The notes under the pieces were generated by a model, which saw only the letters and a program-made list of their open reading frames with translations, was not told the origin of the DNA and searched no databases. From assembly GCF_004300825.1 (NCBI RefSeq), contig NZ_CP036250.1, forward strand, positions 2,536,001 through 2,600,000: DNA of 64,000 nt, written 5' to 3'. Of the stretch, positions 1-11,199 are shown piece by piece (within the stretch, counting starts at the first letter, position 1; each line of letters opens with the position of its first letter). Source of the DNA: Egicoccus halophilus. GTDB taxonomy: Bacteria > Actinomycetota > Nitriliruptoria > Nitriliruptorales > Nitriliruptoraceae. The translations under genes and the position numbers were made by a program.

Positions 1-1272
<1,272 letters not shown>

Positions 1273-1379
1273 GTCGACCCCGGTCTCGAAGGGATGCCAC
1301 GGAGGAGGCGCCGCGAGGGCGCCGCGGGGCTGCCACCGCGGGTGCCGCGGGGTGCCCGGGAGGATGCTGCAGTGGGCGG

Positions 1380-1421
1380 CCCGGCCGGGCCCCGCGACAC
1401 TCGCGCGGGGTCCCGGCCGGG
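1380..1421 (-). other. Intercistronic hairpin between binding-protein and ATPase genes
   Basis: CCCGGCCGGGCCCCGCG (1380-1396) pairs with 1404-1421 over about 17 bp with one bulged base and a 7-nt loop. It lies in the 166-bp gap between the binding-protein stop and the ATPase start. No T-run follows. By analogy with other ABC sugar operons it may stabilise the upstream message or partly terminate transcription, keeping binding protein in excess; that role is inference. Confidence 0.6.
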
Positions 1422-1438
1422 ACGCGGGTGGTGCGCTC

Positions 1439-2584
1439 CTACAGGCCGAGCTGCTCGGCGGTGAAGAAGCCCGACTCGACCAGCGACGACTCGACGGTGT
1501 CCTTGGTGACCACCTGCGGGGGCAGCAGGTAGGACGGGACGACCTTGTTGCCGTTGTCGTAGGTCTCGGTGTCGTTGACCTCGACCTCCGCGCCCGTGAC
1601 GATCTCGTCGACCATCTTGGCGACCTGGTCACCGAGGGTGCGGGTGTCCTTCCACACGGTCATCGACTGCTTGTCGGCCAGCATGTTCTTGACGTTGGCC
1701 TCGTCGGCGTCCTGACCGGTCAGGAGCGGCCAGTCCTCACCCGGGGTGTAGCCGGCGGCCTCGAGGGCCTGGGCGATGCCCAGCGCCAACGAGTCGTTGG
1801 GCGACAGGACGACGTCGACCTGCTTGTCGCCGTAGAACGAGTTGAGACGGTTGTCCATCTCGGACTGCGCGGTGGCCGACGCCCAACCCTGGACACCGAT
1901 CGACTGCCAGTCGTCGTTGCTCGCCGGCGCCTTGCCCGAGGGGACCTCGAGCTGGCCCGACTCGACGTAGGGCAGCAGGACGTCCCAGGCACCCGAGAAG
2001 AAGAACTTGGCGTTGTTGTCGTCGGGCGACCCGGCGAACGGCTCGAGGTTGAACGGACCCTCGCCCTCGGCCAGGCCGAGCTGCTCCTCGATGTACTGCC
2101 CCTGGAGCTGGCCCACGAGGTAGTTGTCGAAGGTGGCGTAGTAGTCGACGGCCTCGGTCCCGTTGATCAGCCGGTCGTAGGCGACGACCTTGATGTCCTG
2201 CTCGGCGGCGCGCTCCAGCACGGGGGCCAGCGCGGTGCCGTCGATCGAGGCCACGACCAGGACGGCGGCGTCCTGGTTGATCATGTTCTCGAGCTGGGTG
2301 ATCTGCTGCTCGACCTTGTTGTCGGCGTACTGCAGCGAGGTGCTGTAGCCGGCCTCCTGCAGCAGCGACTCGAGGTGGGCGCCGTCGTTGTTCCACCGCT
2401 CGAGCGAGCGGGTGGGCATGGCGATACCGATGAGCTCACCGTCGCCGTCCGTCGCCTGCTCGCCACCCTCGTCGGGGTTGGCGGCGGGCTCGGTGTCGGT
2501 GGTGCGCTCGCTGGAGCAGCCGACCAGGCTGCCGGCCAGCATCACGCCGGCCATGGCCGTCGTGATCAGGCGAAATCGCTTCAT
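1439..2584 (-). CDS. ChvE-like sugar-binding lipoprotein of an ABC transporter
   Basis: Binds monosaccharide outside the membrane and delivers it to the transporter encoded next. The 381-residue protein has a lipoprotein signal peptide with lipobox LVGC and lipidated Cys23, then a periplasmic-binding-protein fold. [27 protein letters not shown] and GSPDDNNA segments match the ChvE/multiple-monosaccharide group. I start at ATG 2582-2584, preceded by GGGAGAG and giving a clean signal peptide; an upstream in-frame Met would add 16 residues without a signal. ChvE homologues bind galactose, glucose, arabinose or xylose, so xylose is inferred from xylA/xylB next door. Confidence 0.93.
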   Translation of the reverse strand: MKRFRLITTAMAGVMLAGSLVGCSSERTTDTEPAANPDEGGEQATDGDGELIGIAMPTRSLERWNNDGAHLESLLQEAGYSTSLQYADNKVEQQITQLENMINQDAAVLVVASIDGTALAPVLERAAEQDIKVVAYDRLINGTEAVDYYATFDNYLVGQLQGQYIEEQLGLAEGEGPFNLEPFAGSPDDNNAKFFFSGAWDVLLPYVESGQLEVPSGKAPASNDDWQSIGVQGWASATAQSEMDNRLNSFYGDKQVDVVLSPNDSLALGIAQALEAAGYTPGEDWPLLTGQDADEANVKNMLADKQSMTVWKDTRTLGDQVAKMVDEIVTGAEVEVNDTETYDNGNKVVPSYLLPPQVVTKDTVESSLVESGFFTAEQLGL

Positions 2585-2893
2585 GGACGTGTTCTCTCCC
2601 GGGAGAATGGTGCGAGGGACGGGGCGGTGCACGTGCGGGCCTGCGCAGCGTCGCCGGCCGCCTCAGGACGGCGGAGCGACGCAGATCGTCGGCGTCGAGC
2701 GGTCGATCCGACGAACCCGGACCTCCAGGGGCCGGTGTCCGATCGACCGTAATTGTTCATGCGATGAATTTACCCGGACAGGGACTTCCTGCTCGCCACT
2801 CCGGGGACAAAATTCCCGAAATGCGCGCAAGTCCGTGTTCGCAGAGGCGAGAAGCGCGCGTTCGTGCGCGTTCATGCCCACGTTGCCGCGCGT
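2585..2893. other. Intergenic region upstream of the binding-protein gene
   Basis: This 309-bp stretch separates the end of xylB from the binding-protein start. It contains an AT-rich island around 2749-2775 that stands out from the GC-rich surroundings and holds the TTCAT-GCG-ATGAA repeat. A promoter there would leave a leader of about 170 nt. I see no coding sequence. Confidence 0.6.
2756..2768. promoter_or_regulatory. Candidate operator upstream of the sugar transporter
   Basis: Perfect inverted repeat TTCAT-GCG-ATGAA in a short AT-rich island. It shares GTTCAT with the repeat in the xylA/xylR spacer, so it may be a second site for the ROK regulator. Sequence similarity is short, and function is inferred. 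Confidence 0.45.
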
Positions 2894-4351
2894 TCAGCGG
2901 CGGCCCCAGGCCGTTGCGGTGAGCTCGCGCACCGCGGCATAGCGCTCGCGGACGAAGGCACCGTCCTCGTCGGCGGCGTGAGCGACCGGTGCGCCACGCG
3001 CGCCGCCCCAGTCGGGCGGCGTGTCACCGCCGGCGAGCACCCACGCGGCCTGCCGCGCGGCACCGTCGGCGACGTACTCCCCCGCCGGCGGGACCTCGAC
3101 ATCGACCCCGAACAACGCCGGGGCGATGCGCTGGAGGGCCTCGGAGCGGGCGCCACCACCGATCAGGTGCAGCCGTTCGACCTGCACGCCGTTGGCGCGC
3201 AACTCGTCGAGTCCGTCGGCGAGCCCGCACAGCAGGCCCTCCACGGCGGCGCGAGCGAGGTTCGCGGGCGTGAGGTTGTCGGGGCGCAACCCGTGCAGCG
3301 CTCCGGTGTCGTCGGGCCGGTTGGGGGTGCGCTCCCCCTCGAGGTAGGGCACCAGCACCAGTCCGTCCGCGCCGAGCGGAGCGGACAGCGCCAGCCGCGA
3401 CAACTCGGCATGGTCGACGCCCAGCAACCGACAGGCCGCGTCGAGCACCCGCGAGGCGTTGAGGGTGCACACGAGCGGCAGGAAGTGTCCGGTCGCGTCG
3501 GCGAAGCCGGCGACCAGGCCGCTCGCATCCGAGGTCGGCGCAGTCGCGATCGCCGAGACCACGCCGGAGGTGCCGATCGACACGGCGACCTCACCGGGTC
3601 GCAGGCCCAGGCCCAGCGCTGCGGCGGCGTTGTCCCCGGCGCCCGGGCCGAGCGCCACGTCGGCGCCGAGCCCGGGCACGACTCCCGCCGCCCCGGTGCC
3701 GGCACGTTCGGCGGGCCCGACGACGCGCGGCAGCACGGCGTCGTGCCCGAGCCCGCGGGTGAGCAGGTCACGCCGGTAGTCGCCGGTGTGCGGCGACCAG
3801 TACCCGGTCCCCGATGCGTCGGAGCGGTCGGTGGTGAGCGACTCCAGGCTGCTGGCACCGGCCAGGCGCCAGGTCAGCCAGTCGTGTGGCAGGGCGACGG
3901 CGGCGACCCGGGCGGCGTGCTCGGGTTCGTGCTCCGCCAGCCATCGCAGCTTGGTGACGGTGAACGACGCCACCGGAACGATCCCGACGGCGTTGGCCCA
4001 GACGGCGGCTCCGGCCGACGCGTCACCCTCGCCGAGCTCGGCGATGAGTTCGAGCGCCGCGGCGGCCGAACGGGTGTCGTTCCACAACAGTGCGTCGCGG
4101 ACCACCTCGCCGTCCTCGTCGAGGGCGACCATGCCGTGCTGTTGTCCGCCCACGGCGATGGCCTCGACGTCGTCGAGGCCGCCGGCGTCCTCGACGGCCG
4201 CGGTGAGCGCCTGCCACCAGTGGGCAGGCGCCACCTCCGTGCCGTCGGGGTGGGCAGCCCGCCCGCTCCGGACGAGCTCGCCGGTGTCGGCGTCCCGCAG
4301 GACGACCTTGCAGGACTGGGTGGAGGAGTCCACCCCTGCCACGAGTGCCAT
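2894..4351 (-). CDS. xylB: Xylulokinase
   Basis: Phosphorylates D-xylulose with ATP to xylulose 5-phosphate, the entry point to the pentose phosphate pathway. The 485-residue FGGY-family protein begins with phosphate-binding [12 protein letters not shown] (residues 4-15), carries the xylulokinase-type GGQQHGM and LLWNDTRS segments, and ends with the second actin-like domain, including VSIGTSGVV and the adenosine-binding LIGGGARS. Length matches the family (about 480-500). It follows xylA by 38 bp on the same strand, so the two are almost certainly co-transcribed. The divergent ROK regulator likely controls it through the xylA promoter. Confidence 0.96.
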   Translation of the reverse strand: MALVAGVDSSTQSCKVVLRDADTGELVRSGRAAHPDGTEVAPAHWWQALTAAVEDAGGLDDVEAIAVGGQQHGMVALDEDGEVVRDALLWNDTRSAAAALELIAELGEGDASAGAAVWANAVGIVPVASFTVTKLRWLAEHEPEHAARVAAVALPHDWLTWRLAGASSLESLTTDRSDASGTGYWSPHTGDYRRDLLTRGLGHDAVLPRVVGPAERAGTGAAGVVPGLGADVALGPGAGDNAAAALGLGLRPGEVAVSIGTSGVVSAIATAPTSDASGLVAGFADATGHFLPLVCTLNASRVLDAACRLLGVDHAELSRLALSAPLGADGLVLVPYLEGERTPNRPDDTGALHGLRPDNLTPANLARAAVEGLLCGLADGLDELRANGVQVERLHLIGGGARSEALQRIAPALFGVDVEVPPAGEYVADGAARQAAWVLAGGDTPPDWGGARGAPVAHAADEDGAFVRERYAAVRELTATAWGRR

Positions 4352-4389
4352 CGTCGTGTGCTTTCGTCTCGGCCCGGTGCGGTGTCGGG

Positions 4390-5577
4390 TCAGCTCGCGC
4401 CGAGCAGGTGGCGCATCGCGAGCTGGTTGAGGTGGACGAACGCCGACGAGCGCTTCGCCACCGCCTCGACGTCGAGCTCCTCGAAGGTGGAGCGGTCGCT
4501 CAGCAGGTCGGTCAGCGACTCGCCCTCACCCAGCGTCGGCTGCGCGAGCTCGGTGACCTTGGAGGCCTCGAGTGCCTCGATGACCTCCGGGTCCGCGCGG
4601 AACGCCTCGGCCCGCTCCTTGAGCAGCAGGTACATCTCCATGTTCGCGGCGGCGGAGGCCCACACGCCGTCGTAGCCCTCGGTGCGCGAGGGCTTGTAGT
4701 CGAAGTGGCGTGGCCCCTCGTAGCGCGGTCCCCCGCCCGGGAAGCCGTTCTCGAGCAGGTCGACGGTGAAGAAGGCGGAGATCAGGTCGCCGTGACCGAA
4801 GACGAGGTCCTGGTCGAACTTGATGCTGCGCTGACCGTTGAGGTCGACGTGGAACAACTTGCCTGCCCACAGCGCCTGCGCGATGCCGTGGGTGAAGTTC
4901 AGACCCGCCATCTGCTCGTGCCCGGTCTCCGGGTTCAGACCGACGATGTCGCCGTGCTCGAGCTCGGCGATGAACGCCAGCGCGTGTCCGACGGTGGGCA
5001 GCAGGATGTCGCCACGGGGCTCGTTGGGCTTGGGCTCGAGCGCGATGCGCAGCTCATAGCCCTGGTCCTTGATGTAGCCGGCGACGGTGTCGATGCCCTC
5101 GCGGTAGCGGTCGTAGGCCGCGTTGAGGTCCTTGGAGGCGTCGTACTCGCTGCCCTCGCGGCCACCCCACATCACGAAGGTCCGGGCACCGAGCTCGGCG
5201 GCGAGGTCGACGTTGCGCAGCACCTTGCGCAGCCCGTAGCGGCGCACGTCACGGTCGTTGGCCGTGAACGCGCCGTCCTTGAAGATCGGGTGCGAGAAGG
5301 TGTTGGTCGTGATCATCGGCACGACCAGGCCGGTGTCGTCCAGCGCGGCGCGGAACGTCGCGAGGATCGAGCTCCGGGTGTCGTCGTCCGAGCCGAAGGG
5401 CACGAGGTCGTCGTCGTGGAACGTGATCCCCCAGGCCCCGAGCTCGGCGAGCTTGTGCACGGCCTCGACGGGGTCGAGCGGCCCGCGCGACGCCGCGCCG
5501 AACTGGTCCTGCGCCTGCCAGCCGATGGTCCACAGACCGAACGAGAAGTGGTCGTCCCTGGTGGGAACCGGTGCCAT
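4390..5577 (-). CDS. xylA: Xylose isomerase
   Basis: Interconverts D-xylose and D-xylulose (and glucose/fructose) in the cytoplasm using two divalent metals. The 395-residue protein is the short class I form typical of actinobacteria. Residues His54, Asp57, Trp137, Glu181 and Lys183 fall exactly at the catalytic and metal positions numbered in Streptomyces enzymes. The start is supported by GGGAGGT five bases upstream. First gene of xylA-xylB; a TTGACC box at 5656-5661 facing it and an inverted repeat in the 87-bp spacer suggest repression by the divergent ROK protein. Confidence 0.97.
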   Translation of the reverse strand: MAPVPTRDDHFSFGLWTIGWQAQDQFGAASRGPLDPVEAVHKLAELGAWGITFHDDDLVPFGSDDDTRSSILATFRAALDDTGLVVPMITTNTFSHPIFKDGAFTANDRDVRRYGLRKVLRNVDLAAELGARTFVMWGGREGSEYDASKDLNAAYDRYREGIDTVAGYIKDQGYELRIALEPKPNEPRGDILLPTVGHALAFIAELEHGDIVGLNPETGHEQMAGLNFTHGIAQALWAGKLFHVDLNGQRSIKFDQDLVFGHGDLISAFFTVDLLENGFPGGGPRYEGPRHFDYKPSRTEGYDGVWASAAANMEMYLLLKERAEAFRADPEVIEALEASKVTELAQPTLGEGESLTDLLSDRSTFEELDVEAVAKRSSAFVHLNQLAMRHLLGAS

Positions 5578-5620
5578 TGCTTACCTCCCGAGCCCAGGCG
5601 TCCCCCGGGCGCTCGCCATT

Positions 5621-5637
5621 AGTTCATAACTTGAACT
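5621..5637. promoter_or_regulatory. Candidate XylR operator in the xylA-xylR spacer
   Basis: AGTTCA-TAACT-TGAACT is a perfect 6-bp-arm inverted repeat in the AT-rich centre of the divergent spacer. It overlaps a possible rightward promoter (TTGAAC 5631-5636, TAAGGT 5653-5658) and lies just downstream of a TTGACC box facing xylA. A bound repressor would block both promoters. ROK regulators of xylose genes commonly bind such repeats. Confidence 0.65.
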
Positions 5638-5664
5638 TATCACGCGGTCAGGTAAGGTCAAGCC

Positions 5665-6930
5665 ATGTCGAACTCGACGGCGGCCGCGCCGCCACCCACC
5701 GGGGAGGGCACGCCGTCGCGTGTCGTTGGGCGTCGCCGTTCCACGGCCGTGCGCCAGGAGACGATGCGTCGTCACAACCTCAGCCTGGTGCTCAGGGAGG
5801 TCCTCGACTCCCCCGTCCCGGTCTCGCGCTCCGAGCTCGCCGCGGCGACCGGGCTGACCCGGGCGACGGTGTCGTCGCTGGTCGAGGTGCTCCTCGCCGC
5901 CGACCTGCTGGGCGAGCTCGCCCCGGTGACGCCCCAGGGGGCGGGACGGCCCGCGGTCCCGCTCGTGCCCGCCCGCGGCACGGTCGCGGCGATCGGCATG
6001 GTCCTCAACGTCGACTACCTCGGGGTCCGGGCGATGGACCTGTCCGGTGACGTGCTCGTCGACCACATCGAGCGGGACGACTTCCGCGGCAGCGACCCGG
6101 AGGCGGTGATGGGCCGCGCCGGGCAGATGCTCCAGCGGGTGGTGGACCACCTGCAGGGCAACACCCGGTTGGCCGGTGCGGGTCTGGCCCTGCCCGGCCT
6201 GGTGGCCAAGACCAGCCGGACCCTGCGCCTGGCGCCGAACCTCGGCTGGCGCGAGGTCGACCTCAACCGGTTCCTCGAGCAACCGCCCTTCGCCGGCCTG
6301 CGGGTGGCGGTGGGCAACGAGGCCAACCTCGCCGCGCGGGCGGAGATCCGTGCCCGGGGCGAGGACGCGCCCAACTTCGTCTACGTCAACGGTGAGGTCG
6401 GCGTCGGCGGCGCGATGGTGCAGGGTGGCGAGGTGTTCGTCGGACCACGCGGCGGCGCCGGCGAGATCGGCCACGTCTGCATCGAGCCCGACGGGCCGGC
6501 CTGCCACTGCGGCTCCACCGGCTGCCTGGAGCAGTACGCCGGCATGGACGCGATCCTCGACGCCGCAGGACTGCCCCGCGGCACCCCGCCGCACGCGCTT
6601 GCGGCCCGGGCACTGGCCGACGACACCCGCGTCCAGGCCGCCGTCGAGCGCGCCGGGTGGGCGCTGGGGATCGCGCTCGCGAACACGTTCAACATGGTCG
6701 CGGTGAACCGGGTCGTGCTGGCCGGCTCGTTCGCGGCCATCGCAGAACTGGTGCAACCGGCCACCGAGGCACAACTGCAACGCCGGGTGATGCTCTCGCC
6801 GTGGGTCCCACCCCGCATCGACGTGGCCGTGGCCGGCGAGAACGCGGCCATGACCGGCGCCGCCCTGGCCGCGTTCGACGACGTGGTCGCCGACCCCGCG
6901 GCCTGGGGCGCGGCCGCCACGCCCGCCTGA
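5665..6930 (+). CDS. xylR: ROK-family transcriptional regulator, probable xylose repressor
   Basis: DNA-binding regulator of the divergent xylose genes. In this 421-residue protein an N-terminal winged helix-turn-helix (about residues 37-90, SRSELAAATGLTRATVSSL) precedes a ROK sugar-kinase-like domain. The zinc motif is present: His270 and CHCGSTGCLE (280-289). The kinase ATP-binding DxGxT is absent and the usual catalytic Asp is replaced in GNEAN (217-221), as in XylR/NagC-type regulators, so I call a regulator rather than a kinase. The putative -10 box ends seven bases before ATG, so the message could be leaderless, although AAGG at 5654-5657 could act as a ribosome site. Confidence 0.9.
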   Translation: MSNSTAAAPPPTGEGTPSRVVGRRRSTAVRQETMRRHNLSLVLREVLDSPVPVSRSELAAATGLTRATVSSLVEVLLAADLLGELAPVTPQGAGRPAVPLVPARGTVAAIGMVLNVDYLGVRAMDLSGDVLVDHIERDDFRGSDPEAVMGRAGQMLQRVVDHLQGNTRLAGAGLALPGLVAKTSRTLRLAPNLGWREVDLNRFLEQPPFAGLRVAVGNEANLAARAEIRARGEDAPNFVYVNGEVGVGGAMVQGGEVFVGPRGGAGEIGHVCIEPDGPACHCGSTGCLEQYAGMDAILDAAGLPRGTPPHALAARALADDTRVQAAVERAGWALGIALANTFNMVAVNRVVLAGSFAAIAELVQPATEAQLQRRVMLSPWVPPRIDVAVAGENAAMTGAALAAFDDVVADPAAWGAAATPA

Positions 6931-6971
6931 GCCCCGGCACACCGTCGCTCGCCCACCATCACCGCGTCGGC

Positions 6972-7550
6972 TCAGACGGGCGGCTGCGGGTCGTACTGGA
7001 GGTAGCGGCGGACCTCGCGGGCGCGGTCGGCGCCGGCGAACCGGGCGACCAGGTGCAGCGCGACGTCGATGCCCGCGGACACCCCGGCGGCCGTGACGAC
7101 GTCACCGTCGTCGACGAACCGGTCGTCGGGGCGGACCCGGAGGTCGCGACCGAGCTCGCCGAGCCGATCGAGCGTTCCCCAGTGGGTGGTGGCCGGACGC
7201 CCGTCCAGCAGGCCGGCGTCGGCGTACACCAACGACCCGGTGCACACGCTGACCATGGTCGTGCCGGCGGCGTGCAGGTCCCGGACCCAGGAGCGGATCG
7301 CCTCGTCGCCCAGGTGGGCGCGGGTGCCGCGTCCCCCGGGATAGACCACCAGGTCGACCGGGCCGAGCTCCTCCCAACCGGTCTGCGCCACCACCTCGAG
7401 ACCCTTGGCGCAGCGCACGACCCCCGCCTCACGGGCCACCGAGATCACCTCGACGGTGTCGTCGAACATCGCCCAGGTGGTGAACACCTCCCACGGGCCG
7501 ACCCAGTCGAGTTCCTCGGCGTCGTCGAAGACGTGGACCGCGATCCTCAT
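6972..7550 (-). CDS. DJ-1/PfpI family protein
   Basis: Small single-domain protein (192 residues) of the DJ-1/ThiJ/PfpI superfamily, which includes isonitrile hydratases, glyoxalases and chaperone-like hydrolases. The nucleophile-elbow cysteine is Cys103 in SVCTGS, followed by YADAGLLDG and HWGTLDRL, a pattern shared with isonitrile hydratases and the sensor part of GlxA-type AraC regulators. No DNA-binding domain is attached. It starts inside the end of the upstream hydrolase gene (ATGA, 7547-7550), so translation is probably coupled. Substrate unknown. Confidence 0.85.
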   Translation of the reverse strand: MRIAVHVFDDAEELDWVGPWEVFTTWAMFDDTVEVISVAREAGVVRCAKGLEVVAQTGWEELGPVDLVVYPGGRGTRAHLGDEAIRSWVRDLHAAGTTMVSVCTGSLVYADAGLLDGRPATTHWGTLDRLGELGRDLRVRPDDRFVDDGDVVTAAGVSAGIDVALHLVARFAGADRAREVRRYLQYDPQPPV

Positions 7551-8476
7551 CGTTGATCGGCTCCCTCGCGGGCGTAGGCGCCGGGACCGGCCAGGTCCAG
7601 GATGGCCTGGGCGACCGCCAGGGGGGACTCCTCGTGGACGAAGTGACCGGCGTCGGGGATCGCGACGACCTCGGCCTCGAGGTCACGGGCCACCCCGGCG
7701 GCCAGCGGAAAGGGGGTGACCGGGTCCTGCTCTCCCCACACCACCGCGGCGGGTACCCGCAGGTGGTGGCGCTCGGGCGGGTCGGACAGCAGCCGGCTCC
7801 GCCGACGCAGGCGACGCAACGCCGCCTCGAGGGCGGCACGGCGGGCCAGCCCCCGGTAGTAGGGCAGCCACTCCCCCGGGCGGGCGGCGACACCCCGGGC
7901 GTAGGCATCGACCGCGTCGTCGGGGATCGCGCCCGGGTGACGGGCCGCGTGCCGGATGCCGGCCGCGACCAGGGGGCGCGGAGCCACCCGGAACGCGATC
8001 TCGGGCAGTACGGGCAGGTTGAGCAGCGGGATGTGCCAGGAACGACGCAGGTCGATCTCGTGCAGTGGTGCCGAGGCCACCACCAGGGCACGCACCAGGC
8101 CGGGATGGCGGAAGGCGGTCGCCACGGCGACCGGTCCGCCCCAGTCGTGTCCGACGAGTACGGCCTTGCGGGCGTGCAGGTTGCGGATCAGCCGGCTGAT
8201 CTCGTCGGCGAGCGACTCGGGGTCGTAGCGGCTGCCGTGTGGCGCACGGGTACGCCCGAGGCCCTTGAGGTCGGGACAGGCGACGCGGTAGCCCGCGTCG
8301 GCCAGGATCGGCGCGACGTGCCGCCAGGCCGAGCCGTCCTCCGGCCAGCCGTGCAGGAGCACGATCAGCTCGTCGTCGCGTTCGGCACTGTCCTCGCCCG
8401 GTCCGAATCCCGGCGTGCCGAGCACCCGGACGAAGAAGCGCGTGTCACCGCCGAGCACGTACCCCTCGCGCCACAT
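7547..8476 (-). CDS. Alpha/beta hydrolase, epoxide hydrolase-like
   Basis: Predicted cytoplasmic hydrolase of 309 residues. The oxyanion motif HGWPEDGSAW is followed by the nucleophile elbow GHDWGG, where the nucleophile is Asp as in epoxide hydrolases and haloalkane dehalogenases rather than Ser. The catalytic His is in DAGHFVHEE near the C-terminus. An ATG at 8474-8476, preceded by GGGGAGGAG, is chosen over an upstream start that would add 77 low-complexity basic residues. It forms a two-gene unit with the DJ-1-like gene through a four-base overlap. True substrate cannot be read from sequence. Confidence 0.87.
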   Translation of the reverse strand: MWREGYVLGGDTRFFVRVLGTPGFGPGEDSAERDDELIVLLHGWPEDGSAWRHVAPILADAGYRVACPDLKGLGRTRAPHGSRYDPESLADEISRLIRNLHARKAVLVGHDWGGPVAVATAFRHPGLVRALVVASAPLHEIDLRRSWHIPLLNLPVLPEIAFRVAPRPLVAAGIRHAARHPGAIPDDAVDAYARGVAARPGEWLPYYRGLARRAALEAALRRLRRRSRLLSDPPERHHLRVPAAVVWGEQDPVTPFPLAAGVARDLEAEVVAIPDAGHFVHEESPLAVAQAILDLAGPGAYAREGADQR

Positions 8477-8555
8477 CGCCCGTCTCCTCCCCGGTCCGTC
8501 GCAGCCTACGGCGTCCCGGTCCGCGGACCGCGGCACGGGTGCGTTCGCCACGCGG

Positions 8556-9338
8556 TCACGGGGCGTCGCCGGGTGCGCTGCCACCGAGGCGCGAGGTGAG
8601 CGTGGCCGCCTGCGCCGACACGAGCGACGCCAGGGCGCGCCGCGAGGCGGCGTCGTGGCGCCGGTCGCGGAACGTGACGGCGAACGCCGCGACCGGGCGG
8701 GCGGCATGGTCGAACGCCGCGGCGGCCACCGAGGCGAACCCGTCGGTCACCTCACCGTCCTCCTCGGCCCAACCGCGGGCGCGGTCGGCCGTGAGCAGCC
8801 GACGCAGGGCCGCCAGCGAGCCCGGCCCCCGATCCGTGCGTCGCGACAGTGCCGCGCTGGTCGGGAACAGCGCGGTCAACTGCGCCCGCGGCAACCACGA
8901 CAGCAGGGCCCGTCCCGACGCCGTCAGGTGCGCCGGGAGGCGGACGCCGACGTCGGTCACGAGCACGTCACCGACCGGCGAACGGTGCTCGAGCAAATAC
9001 AGCGTCTCGCGACCGTCGAGCACGCCGAGGTGGCCGGTCTCCCCGGCCTGCTCGACCAACGTCGCCAGCAACGGCCGGGCGAGCCGTTCGAGCCCCGCGT
9101 GGCGCAGGTAGGCGGACCCGATCTCGAAGGCCGCGACCCCGAGTGCGTAGCGACGCTCCTCGGGCAGGCGGGTCACGAATCGTTCGCGTTCGAGCGCCGC
9201 CAACAGGTGGTAGGTGGTCGACCGCGGGAGTTCGAGTGCCCGGGTGATCGCCGACGCGGGGACCGGCCGTGGCTGTGAGGCGAGGTAGCGCAGCACGGCC
9301 AACGCCCGCGTCGCGCCCGGGACCTGGTCGCCACCCAC
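8556..9338 (-). CDS. IclR-family transcriptional regulator
   Basis: The 260-residue protein has an N-terminal winged helix-turn-helix (about residues 8-70; [21 protein letters not shown]) and a C-terminal IclR effector-binding domain (about 80-245; [29 protein letters not shown]). IclR proteins usually sense small carboxylic or aromatic acids and often regulate a divergent gene. Here the divergent unit is aspA-dcu, with 313 bp between starts, so a C4-dicarboxylate or amino-acid effector is plausible. The leftward hydrolase/DJ-1 pair could equally be a target. Confidence 0.92.
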   Translation of the reverse strand: MGGDQVPGATRALAVLRYLASQPRPVPASAITRALELPRSTTYHLLAALERERFVTRLPEERRYALGVAAFEIGSAYLRHAGLERLARPLLATLVEQAGETGHLGVLDGRETLYLLEHRSPVGDVLVTDVGVRLPAHLTASGRALLSWLPRAQLTALFPTSAALSRRTDRGPGSLAALRRLLTADRARGWAEEDGEVTDGFASVAAAAFDHAARPVAAFAVTFRDRRHDAASRRALASLVSAQAATLTSRLGGSAPGDAP

Positions 9339-9651
9339 CCCGGTCGTCCTCTGTCTCGATCGTCGCGCGCAACGCTACCCCGCTCGCGCCCCGCGACCGG
9401 CGCCACCACCGACGCCTCGGCGATTCGTGACGCTCACTGAGCCCCTGCTGAAGGTCCCATCCGGGCCGTCGACGGGTCCCGCAGACTCGGGACCTTCGCC
9501 GGCTCACGCTGTGTGGCAGCGCGCGTACGGTCGGTCGTGTCGGCAACGCGCTCCGCCGACGTCCCGGCGCCCGACGCGCCGCTCCTCTCGCCGGTGGACC
9601 TCGACACGCGCCGCGGGCCGCCGACGCCACCTCTCGTCAACGAGTCCTGCC
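9339..9651. other. Divergent regulatory region between IclR gene and aspA
   Basis: 313 bp with no convincing gene. It holds an inverted repeat with arms GAAGGTCCC/GGGACCTTC at 9450-9497. No clear sigma-70 hexamers or strong ribosome site before aspA were found. Confidence 0.6.
9450..9497. promoter_or_regulatory. Spaced inverted repeat upstream of aspA
   Basis: GAAGGTCCC (9450-9458) is exactly complementary to GGGACCTTC (9489-9497), 30 bp apart. It could be a pair of regulator half-sites, perhaps for the adjacent IclR protein, or a stem in an untranslated leader. Confidence 0.4.
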
Positions 9652-11106
9652 ATGGAACACCGCATCGAGGAGGACCTGCTCGGTCCCCGCAAGGTTCCCG
9701 CCGACGCCTACTACGGCGTCCACACGCTGAGGGCGATCGAGAACTTCACGATCAGCACGACGACCATCAACGACCTGCCGCAGTTCATCCGCGCCATGGT
9801 CGAGGTCAAGAAGGCGTCCGCACTCGCCAACCGCGACCTGCGGGTGCTGCCGCACGACATCGCCAACGCGATCATCGCGGCCTGCAACCGGATCCTCGAC
9901 GAGGGCCGCTGCATGGACCAGTTCCCGGTCGACGTCTTCCAGGGCGGCGCCGGCACCTCGGTGAACATGAACACCAACGAGGTGGTGGCCAATCTCGCAC
10001 TCGAGCTGCTCGGCTACGCCAAGGGGCGCTACGACGTCATCCACCCCAACGACCACGTCAACAAGTCGCAGTCGACCAACGACGCCTACCCGACCGGCTT
10101 CCGCATCGCCGTGCACCGGCGGGTGCAGATCCTCGTCGCCGCGATCAGCGAGCTCGCCGACGCCTTCGAGGCCAAGGGCGAGGAGTTCGACGGCATCCTC
10201 AAGATGGGGCGGACCCAGCTCCAGGACGCGGTGCCGATGACGCTCGGTCAGGAGTTCCGTGGCTTCGCCACCACCTTGCGCGAGGAGATCCGGACGCTGC
10301 GTCGCGTGTCGTTGCTGCTGCTCGAGGTCAACCTCGGCGCGACCGCGATCGGGACCGGCCTGAACACGCCCGACGGCTACGCCCGGGTCGCGGCCAACCG
10401 CCTCGCCGAGGTGACTGGCCTGCCGATCGTCTCGTCGGTCGACCTCGTCGAGGCCACCTCCGACAACGGTGCCTACGTCGCGGTCCACGCCGCCGCCAAG
10501 CGGGCCGCGGTGAAGCTGTCCAAGATCTGCAACGACCTGCGGCTGCTCTCGTCCGGTCCACGCGCCGGGCTCAACGAGATCAACCTGCCCGAGCTGCAGG
10601 CGGGTTCCTCGATCATGCCGGCGAAGGTCAACCCGGTCGTCCCCGAGGTGGTCAACCAGGTCTGCTTCAAGGTCGTCGGCAACGACGTGACCATCACCAT
10701 GGCGGCCGAGGCCGGCCAGTTGCAGCTCAACGTGATGGAGCCCGGCCTGGCGCAGTCGATGTTCGAGTCGTTCAAGCTGCTGACCAACGCCTGCCACAAC
10801 CTCCGCGAACGCTGCGTGATCGGCATCACCGCCAACCCCGAGGTGTGCGAGGCCCACGTCCTGCACTCGATCGGGATCGTCACCTATCTCAACGAGGTGA
10901 TCGGCCACCACAACGGCGACCTGGTCGGTGCCGCCTGCGCCCGCACCGGCAGGAGCGTGCGCGAGGTCGTGCTCGAGATGGGACTGCTCGACGAGGCCGA
11001 CCTCGACCGACTGCTCTCCCCGGAGAACCTGCTGCGGCCGCGCTACCCGGGCCGCCGCTACGAGGAGGGCGAGCGCGGTCTGCCGAGCGAGCCCGTCCTG
11101 GTCTGA
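9652..11106 (+). CDS. aspA: Aspartate ammonia-lyase
   Basis: Deaminates L-aspartate to fumarate and ammonia. The 484-residue protein starts [20 protein letters not shown], the classic AspA N-terminus, and carries the fumarase/aspartase signature [20 protein letters not shown], whose SS loop holds the catalytic serine. Pro-Glu-Val-Val after the motif and the TNDAYPTGF segment favour aspartase over class II fumarase. ATG 9652 is chosen because the open frame upstream is unrelated to the family; no strong Shine-Dalgarno precedes it. A Dcu transporter follows 93 bp downstream, the aspA-dcuA pairing known from enterobacteria. Confidence 0.95.
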   Translation: MEHRIEEDLLGPRKVPADAYYGVHTLRAIENFTISTTTINDLPQFIRAMVEVKKASALANRDLRVLPHDIANAIIAACNRILDEGRCMDQFPVDVFQGGAGTSVNMNTNEVVANLALELLGYAKGRYDVIHPNDHVNKSQSTNDAYPTGFRIAVHRRVQILVAAISELADAFEAKGEEFDGILKMGRTQLQDAVPMTLGQEFRGFATTLREEIRTLRRVSLLLLEVNLGATAIGTGLNTPDGYARVAANRLAEVTGLPIVSSVDLVEATSDNGAYVAVHAAAKRAAVKLSKICNDLRLLSSGPRAGLNEINLPELQAGSSIMPAKVNPVVPEVVNQVCFKVVGNDVTITMAAEAGQLQLNVMEPGLAQSMFESFKLLTNACHNLRERCVIGITANPEVCEAHVLHSIGIVTYLNEVIGHHNGDLVGAACARTGRSVREVVLEMGLLDEADLDRLLSPENLLRPRYPGRRYEEGERGLPSEPVLV

Positions 11107-11199
11107 CCCGACGCTCGACCCGCGTCCGCGCGGGCCCATCGACCCCCTGCTCCACCCCCGACGACCGCGGTGAACGGCCGCGGAGAAACCTGAACGGCC

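Noticed and set aside
5665-6930. ROK sugar kinase such as glucokinase.
   Set aside because: It has an N-terminal helix-turn-helix, lacks the DxGxT ATP site and has Glu instead of the catalytic Asp.
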